Positions 25,180 to 32,522 of a DNA stretch of 45,396 bases are shown here, piece by piece. Location of the stretch: contig CADCTD010000149.1 in NCBI GenBank assembly GCA_902805545.1, forward strand, positions 1 to 45,396, in the 5' to 3' direction. The position numbers and the translations under genes were made by a program. Numbering within the stretch: the first letter of the stretch is position 1; each line of letters starts with the position of its first letter. Under the pieces are notes generated by a model. That model was not told the origin of the DNA and made no database searches. It saw only the letters and a program-made list of their open reading frames with translations. The stretch comes from an uncultured Craurococcus sp. (GTDB lineage Bacteria; Pseudomonadota; Alphaproteobacteria; Acetobacterales; Acetobacteraceae).

Positions 25180-25500
25180 TCAGGCGGCCTCGTCCGGCAG
25201 GTCCTGTGGCGGGCAGCCCTCGACGCAGCACTCCTCGGCCAGGAAGCCGAGCAAGCGACGCATGACCGGGTAGTTGGCGCGGCAGATCAGGGTGGTGGCC
25301 TGCCGCTCCTGGCTGACGAGGCCGACCGTGATCAGCTTGTGCAGGTGGTGCGACAGGGTGGAGGCGGCGATGCCGATCCGCGCCTGCAGCCGGCCGACCG
25401 GCAGACCATCGTCGCCCGCGCGCACCAACGCCCGGTAGACCTTCAGGCGTGTCGGGTTGCCCAAGGCTTCCAGCCGTGCAGCCGCTTCTTCGAGTTCCAT
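25180..25500 (-). CDS. arsR: ArsR-family metalloregulator
   Basis: A 106-residue winged-helix repressor with 'LGNPTRLKVYRALV' at the start, the recognition helix 'AASTLSHHLHKLITVGLV' and a wing after it. The usual ELCVCDL thiol site in the DNA-binding helix is missing. Instead Cys91, Cys92 and Cys96 form a C-terminal 'EECCVEGC' cluster, a layout seen in other As(III)-sensing ArsR types; Cys73 may add a ligand. Release from DNA on binding As(III) would switch on the two genes behind it. It is the first gene of the operon and is transcribed away from the cyd locus. Confidence 0.88.
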   Translation of the reverse strand: MELEEAAARLEALGNPTRLKVYRALVRAGDDGLPVGRLQARIGIAASTLSHHLHKLITVGLVSQERQATTLICRANYPVMRRLLGFLAEECCVEGCPPQDLPDEAA

Positions 25501-25718
25501 GGAAATAGGCTAGGTCAGGCGCCCGGCATGGCGCAACCGCTGTTTCCATGGTTGCCGAAATAGCGCCATGGATCAGGCCGCCGGGTCGGGGATCAAGCGG
25601 CTTGGCCTGCCCCGCCAGCGTCCTCGAGGCGGATGAGCGAGGCAACAAGGCGCTGCCAGGGCGCCGTCCGACCTTCGGGTTGCCCCTTGATGAGATGGCG
25701 ATGCAACGCTATCTGTAT

Positions 25719-25736
25719 TTTCAGTAATTACTGAAA
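25719..25736. promoter_or_regulatory. Perfect 18-bp palindrome upstream of the GbsR-cydAB genes
   Basis: TTTCAGTAATTACTGAAA is fully symmetric and ends 29 bp before the ATG of the regulator gene, in a locally AT-rich stretch. MarR/GbsR-type dimers bind palindromes of this size, so it is the likely operator through which the regulator controls itself and the oxidase genes. Confidence 0.65.
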
Positions 25737-25765
25737 TCATCAGACAGCCCAAGCCGGATACCCCG

Positions 25766-26332
25766 ATGAACCTTCCTCCGCTGATCCAGGCCTTCGTGCT
25801 GCATTTCGGTGAGATGGGCAGCCGCTGGGGAATCAACCGGACCGTAGGGCAGATCTACGCGCTGCTCTACGTCTCGCCCGTGCCGCTGAACGCCGACCAG
25901 ATCGTGGAGGCGCTTGGCGTCTCCCGATCGAATGTCTCCATGGGCCTGCGCGAGCTGCAGGCCTGGAACCTGGCGATCCCCAAGCATGTGCCGGACGACC
26001 GGCGCGACCACTTCACGACCCCCGGCGACGTCTGGGAAATCCTGCGGGTGCTCGCCGAGGAACGCAAGAAGCGCGAGGTGGACCCCACCCTCTCGGTCCT
26101 GCGCGAGCTGCTGATGATGGCGCCCGCGAGCGAGGCGGAGCGGCACGCCCAGCACCGCATGGCCGAGATGCACGGCCTCATCGAGCAACTGACGACCTGG
26201 TACGACGAGGTCAAGCGCCTCGAGACCGAGCGCCTGGCGCAGCTTCTGGCCCTCGGCTCGCGCGTCGCCCGCATCGTCGAGGCTACGGACAAGGTGGTCT
26301 CCCTCGGGCGCCCACGGAAGCGGAAGGAGTAA
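25766..26332 (+). CDS. GbsR/MarR-family transcriptional regulator
   Basis: A 188-residue protein of the GbsR type. The winged helix spans about residues 15-90: 'MGSRWGINRTVGQIYALLYV' is the conserved entry, 'ADQIVEALGVSRSNVSMGLREL' the helix-turn-helix, and 'HVPDDRRDHFTTPGDVWEIL' the wing. The C-terminal half is helical and probably dimerises. The stop at 26332 is 6 bases from the oxidase subunit I gene, so it leads the cyd operon. A perfect palindrome in its promoter supports autoregulation. The signal (oxygen, redox state or cyanide-like inhibitor) is unknown. Confidence 0.9.
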   Translation: MNLPPLIQAFVLHFGEMGSRWGINRTVGQIYALLYVSPVPLNADQIVEALGVSRSNVSMGLRELQAWNLAIPKHVPDDRRDHFTTPGDVWEILRVLAEERKKREVDPTLSVLRELLMMAPASEAERHAQHRMAEMHGLIEQLTTWYDEVKRLETERLAQLLALGSRVARIVEATDKVVSLGRPRKRKE

Positions 26333-26338
26333 GGCGTC

Positions 26339-27676
26339 ATGGACCCCGTGCTGCTCGCACGCATCCAGTTCGCAGCGAACATCTCATTCCATATCCTGTT
26401 TCCCACCGTCACCATCGCGCTCGGCTGGGTCCTGCTCTTCTTCAAGCTTCGCTTCAACGCCACCCGCGACGAGCGGTGGATGGAGGCCTACCGCTTCTGG
26501 GTGAAGATCTTCGCGCTCTCATTCGCGCTCGGGGTGGTCTCCGGGATCACCATGAGCTTCCAGTTCGGCACGAACTGGCCGGGCTTCATGGAGCGCGTGG
26601 GCAATATCGCCGGCCCGCTGCTCGCCTATGAGGTGCTGACCGCATTCTTCCTGGAGGCGACGTTCCTCGGGATCATGCTGTTCGGCTTCCGCCGCGTGCC
26701 GGGCTGGCTGCATACCATCGCGACCGTCCTCGTCGCCTTCGGCACGACGATGAGCGCGTTCTGGATCCTGGTTCTCAACAGCTGGATGCACACGCCGGTC
26801 GGCTTCGAGATGCGGGACGGCATCGTCCACGCGACGGACTGGTGGGCAATCGTCTTCTCGCCCTCCATGCCCTACCGCCTGGCGCACATGCTGATCGCGT
26901 CCGGCCTGACGGTGGCCTTCCTGCTGGCCGGCATGTCGGCCTGGCGCTGGCTGCGCGGGGATCGTGGCCCGGCGGTGGCCGTGGCGCTGCGCACCGGCGT
27001 GATCATGGCCGCCATCCTGGCCCCGACCCAGCTCGTCGTCGGCGACCTGCACGGGCTCAACACGCTGGAGCACCAGCCTGCCAAGATCGCTGCGATGGAG
27101 GGGAACTGGCAGACCCGCGGCAACGTCCCGCTCGTGCTCTTCGGCATCCCCGACGAGCGTGCCAGGGAGAACCGCTTCGAGATCGCGATCCCCTCCGGCG
27201 CCAGCCTGATCCTGAAGCACAGCCCCAGCGGTGTGGTTCCTGGCCTCGACCAGTTCGAGGGTCTGCATCCGCCGGTGAAGCCGGTCTTCTACGCCTTCCG
27301 CGTGATGGTCGGCACGGGAATGGCGATGGTCGCGCTCGCCTTGCTCGGCGCCGGCTACCTCTGGCGGCGCGGCACGCTGCCCACCGTGCTGCTCCGGGGC
27401 TTCGTCCTGATGACCTTCTCCGGCTGGCTGGCGACGCTGGCGGGCTGGTACGTGACGGAGATCGGCCGCCAGCCCTGGCTCGTCACCGGCGTGCTGACGA
27501 CAGCGCAGGCTGCAGGCCCCGTGCCGGCCGCCAGCATCGGCACGACACTCGCGATGTACCTCACCCTCTATGCCCTGCTGCTCTCCGCCTATGTCGCCAC
27601 TCTGTACCGGCTTGCCGCCAAGGGTCGGATCAGCGAGGCGGTTCCCGGCAACGCTCCCATCCCGCAGACAGCCTGA
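26339..27676 (+). CDS. cydA: Cytochrome bd-type ubiquinol oxidase subunit I (CydA/CioA)
   Basis: A 445-residue integral membrane protein that oxidises ubiquinol and reduces oxygen to water. Heme ligands can be placed: His18 in 'ISFHILFP', His183 in 'YRLAHMLIAS' and Met328 in 'GTGMAMV'. 'FFLEATFLGIMLFG' holds the conserved Glu pair, and 'GRQPWLVTGVL' is the standard late motif. The periplasmic Q-loop is short and the protein is about 75 residues shorter than the E. coli CydA, which marks the cyanide-insensitive (CioA) subgroup. AAGGAG lies ahead of ATG 26339. Subunit II follows after 3 bases. Confidence 0.93.
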   Translation: MDPVLLARIQFAANISFHILFPTVTIALGWVLLFFKLRFNATRDERWMEAYRFWVKIFALSFALGVVSGITMSFQFGTNWPGFMERVGNIAGPLLAYEVLTAFFLEATFLGIMLFGFRRVPGWLHTIATVLVAFGTTMSAFWILVLNSWMHTPVGFEMRDGIVHATDWWAIVFSPSMPYRLAHMLIASGLTVAFLLAGMSAWRWLRGDRGPAVAVALRTGVIMAAILAPTQLVVGDLHGLNTLEHQPAKIAAMEGNWQTRGNVPLVLFGIPDERARENRFEIAIPSGASLILKHSPSGVVPGLDQFEGLHPPVKPVFYAFRVMVGTGMAMVALALLGAGYLWRRGTLPTVLLRGFVLMTFSGWLATLAGWYVTEIGRQPWLVTGVLTTAQAAGPVPAASIGTTLAMYLTLYALLLSAYVATLYRLAAKGRISEAVPGNAPIPQTA

Positions 27677-27679
27677 GCC

Positions 27680-28693
27680 ATGACCCCCTTCCTGCCGCCA
27701 GAGACCCTGGCACTGACCTTCGCGGCGCTGATGGCCGTCTCCATCCTCGCCTATGTGGTACTGGACGGCTACGACCTCGGCGTCGGGCTGCTGCTCCAGG
27801 CGACGCCGGAGGAGGCGGAGCGCGACCGCATGGTCGCCTCCATCGGGCCCTTCTGGGACGCCAACGAGACCTGGCTGGTGCTCGGCGTGGGGCTGCTGCT
27901 CGTCGCCTTCCCGGTCGCGCATGGCATGGTGTTGACGGCGCTCTACATGCCCGTGGCGCTGATGCTCTGCGGCCTCATCCTCCGCGGCGTCGCCTTCGAG
28001 TTCCGCGCCAAGGCGGGTACGCCGTTGGACAAGCGACGCTGGGATTGGGCCTTCGCCGGCGGCTCGGCGCTTGCAGCATTGACGCAGGGCTGGATGCTCG
28101 GCCGCTACGTGCTGGGCTTCGAGCAGGGTCTGGCACCCATGCTGTTCGCGACGCTCGCCGCATTCGGTGTCGCCGCGGCCTATGCCTTCATCGGTGCCTG
28201 CTGGCTGATCTGGCGGACCGAGGGCGCCCTGCAGGTGCGGGCGGTGGCCTGGGCGCGGGACGTGCTCTGGGTCGTCGCCGCCGGCATCGTCGCGGTCTCT
28301 GTGGCGACGCCGCTCGCCTCGGCGCGGATCTTCGCGCGCTGGTTCGAGATGCCGAACCTGCTGCTGCTCGCTCCCTTGCCGGCCGCAACCTTCGGCCTGA
28401 TCCTCGGACTGCGATCGCTGCTGCGGCACATGCCGCTGCCGGACGACAAGCTGCGGCACGTCCCGTTCTGGGGAGCCGTCGGCCTGTTCTGCCTGTCCTT
28501 TGCCGGGCTGACCTGGTCGTTCTTCCCCTACATCGTGCCGGAACGGCTGACGCTGTTCCAGGCCGCGAGCGCACCGGAGAGCCTTTCCATCATCCTCGTG
28601 GGAGCGGCCTTCGTGCTGCCCGTCATCCTGGGTTACACCGTACTGGCCTGGTGCATCTTCGGGGGCAAGGCCAGGGACCTGCGCTACGATTGA
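27680..28693 (+). CDS. cydB: Cytochrome bd-type ubiquinol oxidase subunit II (CydB/CioB)
   Basis: A 337-residue polytopic protein with the subunit II hallmarks 'LDGYDLGVGLLL' near the N-terminus, 'WDANETWLVLGVGLL' and 'RGVAFEFR', and a final helix before 'FGGKARDLRYD'. It stabilises the heme-bearing subunit I. It begins 3 bases after subunit I ends. No small CydX-like reading frame is visible directly downstream. Confidence 0.93.
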   Translation: MTPFLPPETLALTFAALMAVSILAYVVLDGYDLGVGLLLQATPEEAERDRMVASIGPFWDANETWLVLGVGLLLVAFPVAHGMVLTALYMPVALMLCGLILRGVAFEFRAKAGTPLDKRRWDWAFAGGSALAALTQGWMLGRYVLGFEQGLAPMLFATLAAFGVAAAYAFIGACWLIWRTEGALQVRAVAWARDVLWVVAAGIVAVSVATPLASARIFARWFEMPNLLLLAPLPAATFGLILGLRSLLRHMPLPDDKLRHVPFWGAVGLFCLSFAGLTWSFFPYIVPERLTLFQAASAPESLSIILVGAAFVLPVILGYTVLAWCIFGGKARDLRYD

Positions 28694-28820
28694 TGGGTGC
28701 CCGTCGCCGCCATCATGCCTGGTGAGATGCGCTGAAGGCGGCCCTGGCGCCGATCATCCGCAGGTGGTTGGCGTCACTTTCGCTCCGCGTTCCCGAGGCC
28801 TGGCGCCCGCCGGACCGAAC

Positions 28821-28838
28821 CCGGCCGTGACCGGCCGG
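28821..28838 (+). terminator. Candidate terminator hairpin after cydB
   Basis: CCGGCCG and CGGCCGG form a perfect 7-bp stem around a TGAC tetraloop, about 130 bp past the cydB stop. There is no T-run. Confidence 0.35.
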
Positions 28839-28963
28839 AGGATCGAAGGAGGCGCTGCGCCCACATCCCGCGAAGCGACCTCCACCCCGTGCGGCATGCG
28901 GCTGCCGGCCATCACGCGCGGAGAATGGGGAGGAACCGAACGCCGGAACCCCCCCTGGCCAGC

Positions 28964-30151
28964 CTACCGCGACGGCGTTGCTGGCCTGTCCGCCGAGGCG
29001 TTACGCAGCACGAGGAAGCCCAGCAATCCGCTGATCAGCGAACCGGCCAGGACGCCGATCTTCGCCTCCGTCTGGAGCAGCAGCTCCCCCGGGAAAGCCA
29101 GCAGGGTGATGAACAGGCTCATGGTGAAGCCTATGCCGCACAGCAGGGCTGTGCCGAGGATCTGCGCGCGGCCGGCGAAGGCGGGGAAGTCGGCAAGCCC
29201 GAAGCGAACTGCGAGGATGGTTGCTCCGTAGATCCCCACCACCTTCCCGAGCAGCAGCCCCAGCCCGACGCCCAGGGTCACCGGCGCCACCAGGGCGGAA
29301 GCCGGCAGGCCGAGAAATGGCACGCCCGCATTGGCGAGGCCGAAGATCGGCACGACGATGAAGCCCACGGGAATATGCAGCCCGTGCTCGAGCCGGTGCA
29401 GCGGGCTGGCAGCGTGATCATCGGGCGATGCCACGCGCGCGCGCAGCGGAATGGCGAGCGCCAGGACCACGCCGGCCAGCGTGGCATGCACGCCCGACCG
29501 CAGCACCAGCGCCCACAGCGCTACTCCCAGGATCATGTAGGGCCAGAGCCGCAGCACCCCGGCCCGGTTCATCCCGAACAGGATGGCCAGGATCAGGGCG
29601 GCGCCCGCAAGGTCGGGCAGGGACAGGCTTGAGGTGTAGAACAGCGCGATGATGATCACCGCGCCCAGGTCGTCGATGATCGCGAGCGTGGCCAGGAACA
29701 CCCGCAGCGAGGCCGGCACGCGATCGCCGAGCAGGGAGATGACGCCGAGCGCGAAGGCAATGTCGGTCGCCGCCGGGATGGCCCAACCTCGTGCCGTCTC
29801 CCCGGGATTGAGGGCGAGATAGACCAGCGCGGGGACGACCATGCCACCCGCGGCAGCCACTCCGGGCAGTATCCTGCGCGGCCAGGTGGAGAGCTGTCCG
29901 TCCAGCACCTCCCGCTTGATCTCCAGCCCCACCAGCAGGAAGAACACCGCCATCAGCCCGTCATTGATCCAGTGCGAGACCGAGAGCGGACCGACATAGG
30001 TCGTCAGCACCGCCTCGTAGGTGCCGAACAGCGGGGTATTGGCGATGAGCAGCGCCAGCGCGGCCGCTCCCATCAGCACGAGGCCGGCGGAGGACTGACC
30101 TTCCAGGAAACGGCGGAGGGCGCTGCGCGGGGCGTGCAGTTGCTGGGTCAT
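28964..30151 (-). CDS. nhaA: Na+/H+ antiporter NhaA
   Basis: From ATG 30151 the protein has 395 residues and about 12 hydrophobic helices, as in E. coli NhaA. The ion-binding pair is Asp160-Asp161 in '[13 protein letters not shown]', equivalent to Asp163/164 there. The conserved '[17 protein letters not shown]' and '[15 protein letters not shown]' segments are present. It exchanges internal Na+ for external protons, protecting against salt and alkaline stress. I reject the longer start at 30196, because the added residues do not match the family and the family start with a short charged lead is at 30151. The gene is convergent with cydAB. Confidence 0.93.
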   Translation of the reverse strand: MTQQLHAPRSALRRFLEGQSSAGLVLMGAAALALLIANTPLFGTYEAVLTTYVGPLSVSHWINDGLMAVFFLLVGLEIKREVLDGQLSTWPRRILPGVAAAGGMVVPALVYLALNPGETARGWAIPAATDIAFALGVISLLGDRVPASLRVFLATLAIIDDLGAVIIIALFYTSSLSLPDLAGAALILAILFGMNRAGVLRLWPYMILGVALWALVLRSGVHATLAGVVLALAIPLRARVASPDDHAASPLHRLEHGLHIPVGFIVVPIFGLANAGVPFLGLPASALVAPVTLGVGLGLLLGKVVGIYGATILAVRFGLADFPAFAGRAQILGTALLCGIGFTMSLFITLLAFPGELLLQTEAKIGVLAGSLISGLLGFLVLRNASADRPATPSR

Positions 30152-30503
30152 GGGTGACCTTCGGACACAGGCTTCAGGCGCTGGCGGCCCGACCAACGCT
30201 CAACCCTGCCTGCTCCCTTCGGGGACCCGACACCCGCCGCCCATATCGCATCAGTGAAGCGACTCGGCAACCGCCGCCGGCGCGATGACCGGTCCAGCCT
30301 CTGCCCTGGCGGCGGGGCCCGCGGCATCCCTGTCGGCGACTGCACGCTCCAGGAGGCGCCGCAGCGGGGGCGGCCCGGCCGACCCGCCATGGATGCCGCC
30401 ACGGATACGTGACACTGGCGCCGAGTTGAGAGCCTGGCACCACATAATCCCTGGTAGTAACAGCCGCGGCTCGGTTCGGGTTCGGCGGCGAGGGCAATGG
30501 CGC
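30152..30503. other. Intergenic region between divergent nhaA and a receiver gene
   Basis: About 350 bp with no supported gene. It should hold the promoters for both genes, but no clear -35/-10 pair was seen. A frame from 30285 joined to the receiver gene is open here, but its composition (Arg- and Pro-rich, no motif) argues that it is non-coding. Confidence 0.4.
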
Positions 30504-30920
30504 GTGAGAGATGGGAAAGCGGGTGACGGACGGAACCGCCTGCAGGGCCGGCGGATCGCCCTGGTCGAGGATGAGACCCTCGTCGCCTTGCTGCTGCAGG
30601 ATGTGCTGGAGGACCAGGGCTGCACGGTCCTCGGCCCAGCCACGTCGCTCCGCCAGGCCCTCGATCTGGCCTCGATCGAGCCGCCGCCCGATGCGGCAGT
30701 GATGGATCTGAACCTCAACGGAGAGCTGTCCTGGCCGGCCGTCGAGCGGTTGTCCTCCCGCGGCGTACCCGTGGTGATCGTCTCCGGCTATAGCGGCCTG
30801 GACCGCGAGCGGGAGCGAATGGCCGCCGTCGTGCTGACGAAGCCCGTGCTGCCCGAGCGCCTCGTCGAAGCGCTGGCGCGCTTCTTCCCGGACGTGGCGA
30901 CCACCGCCTCCGCGCCATAG
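30504..30920 (+). CDS. Single-domain response regulator
   Basis: From GTG 30504 the protein has 138 residues and is a stand-alone receiver. It begins 'GRRIALVEDETLVALLL' with the acidic pocket; the phosphoacceptor is Asp68 in 'AAVMDLNLNGE', the conserved Ser is in 'VVIVSGYSG' and the Lys in 'LTKPVLPERL'. There is no output domain, so it works by protein contact. Such receivers typically pair with HWE/HisKA_2 kinases; one of that type ends 103 bp away in convergent orientation. GAGGG lies about 10 bases before the GTG. Confidence 0.8.
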   Translation: MRDGKAGDGRNRLQGRRIALVEDETLVALLLQDVLEDQGCTVLGPATSLRQALDLASIEPPPDAAVMDLNLNGELSWPAVERLSSRGVPVVIVSGYSGLDRERERMAAVVLTKPVLPERLVEALARFFPDVATTASAP

Positions 30921-31022
30921 CGTCGACACCGTTCGGGTGGGGCCACCTGGCCGGGTTGATCCGCTCGATCGAGCGACAGGCCGGAGCGGGTTCCGCGGAC
31001 GCGGTCGCGCCGCCCCCCCGCC

Positions 31023-32072
31023 TCAGGACGGCGCGACCGTGCCCGCGGCCGGATGCAGGCGAAGCGCAACGCGGGTGCCACGCCCGGCGCTGCCCTGCCC
31101 GACCTCCAGCGTCGTGCCCGCTTCCACGGCGAGCTGCTGGATCAGCGGCCACCCCATGCCATCGCCGGGCGCAACCGGGTCGAAGCCACGGCCGTTATCC
31201 TCGATCGTGATCACCGCAGGCGTGCCCTCCGTCATGGGCACCAGGCTGACCGTCAGCGTCTCGTCCGCATGGCCATCGAAGCCATGGGTCAGCGCCGCCA
31301 GCATCACCTCGTAGAGGAGCAGCGCGAGCGGCGCCGCTCGGCGTACCGACAGCGACAGCGGCCCCGCCAGGTCGAGGCGGAGGGTGACATGCCCGTTGCC
31401 GTAGACCTCGATCAGCGACCGCGCCATGTCCGTGACCAGGGCCCGCATGTCCACCGCATCGAGATCGCCCGCCGCATAGACTCGGGACTGCACGTCGGCC
31501 AGCGCGCCGAGCCGGGCGGCCACCGCGTCGAGATCACGCCGGATCGCCGGGTCGCGGCCGCGGCCGCGGAGCCGCAGCAGGGCGATGGCGGTCTGCAGGT
31601 TGTTCTTCACGCGGTGATGGAGCTCCCACAGCAGGACCTCCTTCTGCCGCAGGGCCTCGGCGAGCTCGGCCTCGCGGGCACGGAGCGCGGCACGCCCCTC
31701 GGCATGGCCGATCACTGCCCGCACCGAGGCCCGCAGCCGCGCGAGATGACGCGGGCTCTTCACCACGTAATCGTCGAGGCCGGCCTTCATCGCCTCCACG
31801 GCGATCTCCTGGTCGCCGGTGCCGGTGAACATGATGACGGGCAGGTCGGGGCGCGCCGCCTTCACATGGGTGAGGATCTTGATGCCGTCCGTCCAACGCA
31901 GCGCGTAGTCGGTGACGACGAGGTCGTAGCCCGAGCCATCGCCGAACACCGTCTCGAACCTGTCCCAATCCGTTCCGACCTCCTCGAAGCTCACCTCGGG
32001 GAAGAGGGCGCGGACTTCCCGCTTCACCAGCTCGCGGTCGTCCGGATTGTCGTCGAGGAGCAGAACGTGCAT
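31023..32072 (-). CDS. Receiver-HisKA_2 hybrid histidine kinase
   Basis: A 349-residue soluble protein. The receiver (residues 1-120) has Asp55 in 'VVTDYALRW' and Lys105 in 'YVVKSP'. A short helix leads to the HisKA_2 phosphoacceptor region, with His153 in 'LHHRVKNNLQ'. The ATPase domain shows 'IEDNGRGFDP' but a reduced G2 box, as is common in this kinase family. Receiver input followed by a HisKA_2 kinase suggests a relay in which the neighbouring kinase phosphorylates the receiver. It starts 6 bases after the stop of the preceding receiver gene, in the same operon. Confidence 0.9.
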   Translation of the reverse strand: MHVLLLDDNPDDRELVKREVRALFPEVSFEEVGTDWDRFETVFGDGSGYDLVVTDYALRWTDGIKILTHVKAARPDLPVIMFTGTGDQEIAVEAMKAGLDDYVVKSPRHLARLRASVRAVIGHAEGRAALRAREAELAEALRQKEVLLWELHHRVKNNLQTAIALLRLRGRGRDPAIRRDLDAVAARLGALADVQSRVYAAGDLDAVDMRALVTDMARSLIEVYGNGHVTLRLDLAGPLSLSVRRAAPLALLLYEVMLAALTHGFDGHADETLTVSLVPMTEGTPAVITIEDNGRGFDPVAPGDGMGWPLIQQLAVEAGTTLEVGQGSAGRGTRVALRLHPAAGTVAPS

Positions 32073-32078
32073 GACGGC

Positions 32079-32522
32079 CTAGGCACCGATGGGGTTCGCG
32101 GCGCGGTTCAGCCGCAGCCAGTAGCCGTTCAGGCTGCGCGCCATGTCGAGCAGCGCCGGAGCGCCGACCGGCTTCACGAGATAGGAGTTCGCGCCGAGGT
32201 CATAGGCCTGCCGCACGTCGCGCTCCTGGTCGGAGGAGGTCAGCACGACCACCGGGATGCGCCGGACCGCAACCTCCGCCTCGTCGCGGATCCAGCCGAG
32301 CACCTCGAACCCCGAGCGCAGCGGCAGCTTCAGGTCGAGCAGCACCAGCCCGACCGCAGGCGCATCCGCGCGGGCCAGCCGGGCAACCGCAGCCTCGCCA
32401 TCCGCCACATGCTCGAGGATGACCGCCAGCCCGGCCTTCCGGAAGGCACGGGTGATCAGCTCCGCATCGTCGGGATTGTCTTCGACAAGGAGAACCCGCG
32501 CCTCATCCTCGCTCCCGCTCAC
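32079..32522 (-). CDS. Single-domain response regulator, Rcp1-like
   Basis: A 147-residue receiver. 'VLLVEDNPDDAELITRAFRKAG' is the Rcp1-type start, Asp63 in 'LVLLDLKLPLRSG' is the phosphoacceptor, and 'VVVLTSSD' and 'SYLVKPVG' hold the conserved Thr/Ser and Lys. Rcp1-like proteins are the partners of Cph1-type kinases with the 'SHDLRAPLR' H-box, and the gene upstream encodes exactly such a kinase. ATG 32522 lies 20 bases inside the end of that kinase gene, so translation is coupled. Confidence 0.92.
   Translation of the reverse strand: MSGSEDEARVLLVEDNPDDAELITRAFRKAGLAVILEHVADGEAAVARLARADAPAVGLVLLDLKLPLRSGFEVLGWIRDEAEVAVRRIPVVVLTSSDQERDVRQAYDLGANSYLVKPVGAPALLDMARSLNGYWLRLNRAANPIGA

Noticed and set aside
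26519-28459. A 646-codon minus-strand frame over cydAB
   Set aside because: It is antisense to two clear oxidase genes and is compositionally biased.
30962-30975. Perfect palindrome CGCTCGATCGAGCG in the convergent gap as an operator
   Set aside because: It lies between two stop codons, where an operator is unlikely, and it is short and GC-rich enough to occur by chance.
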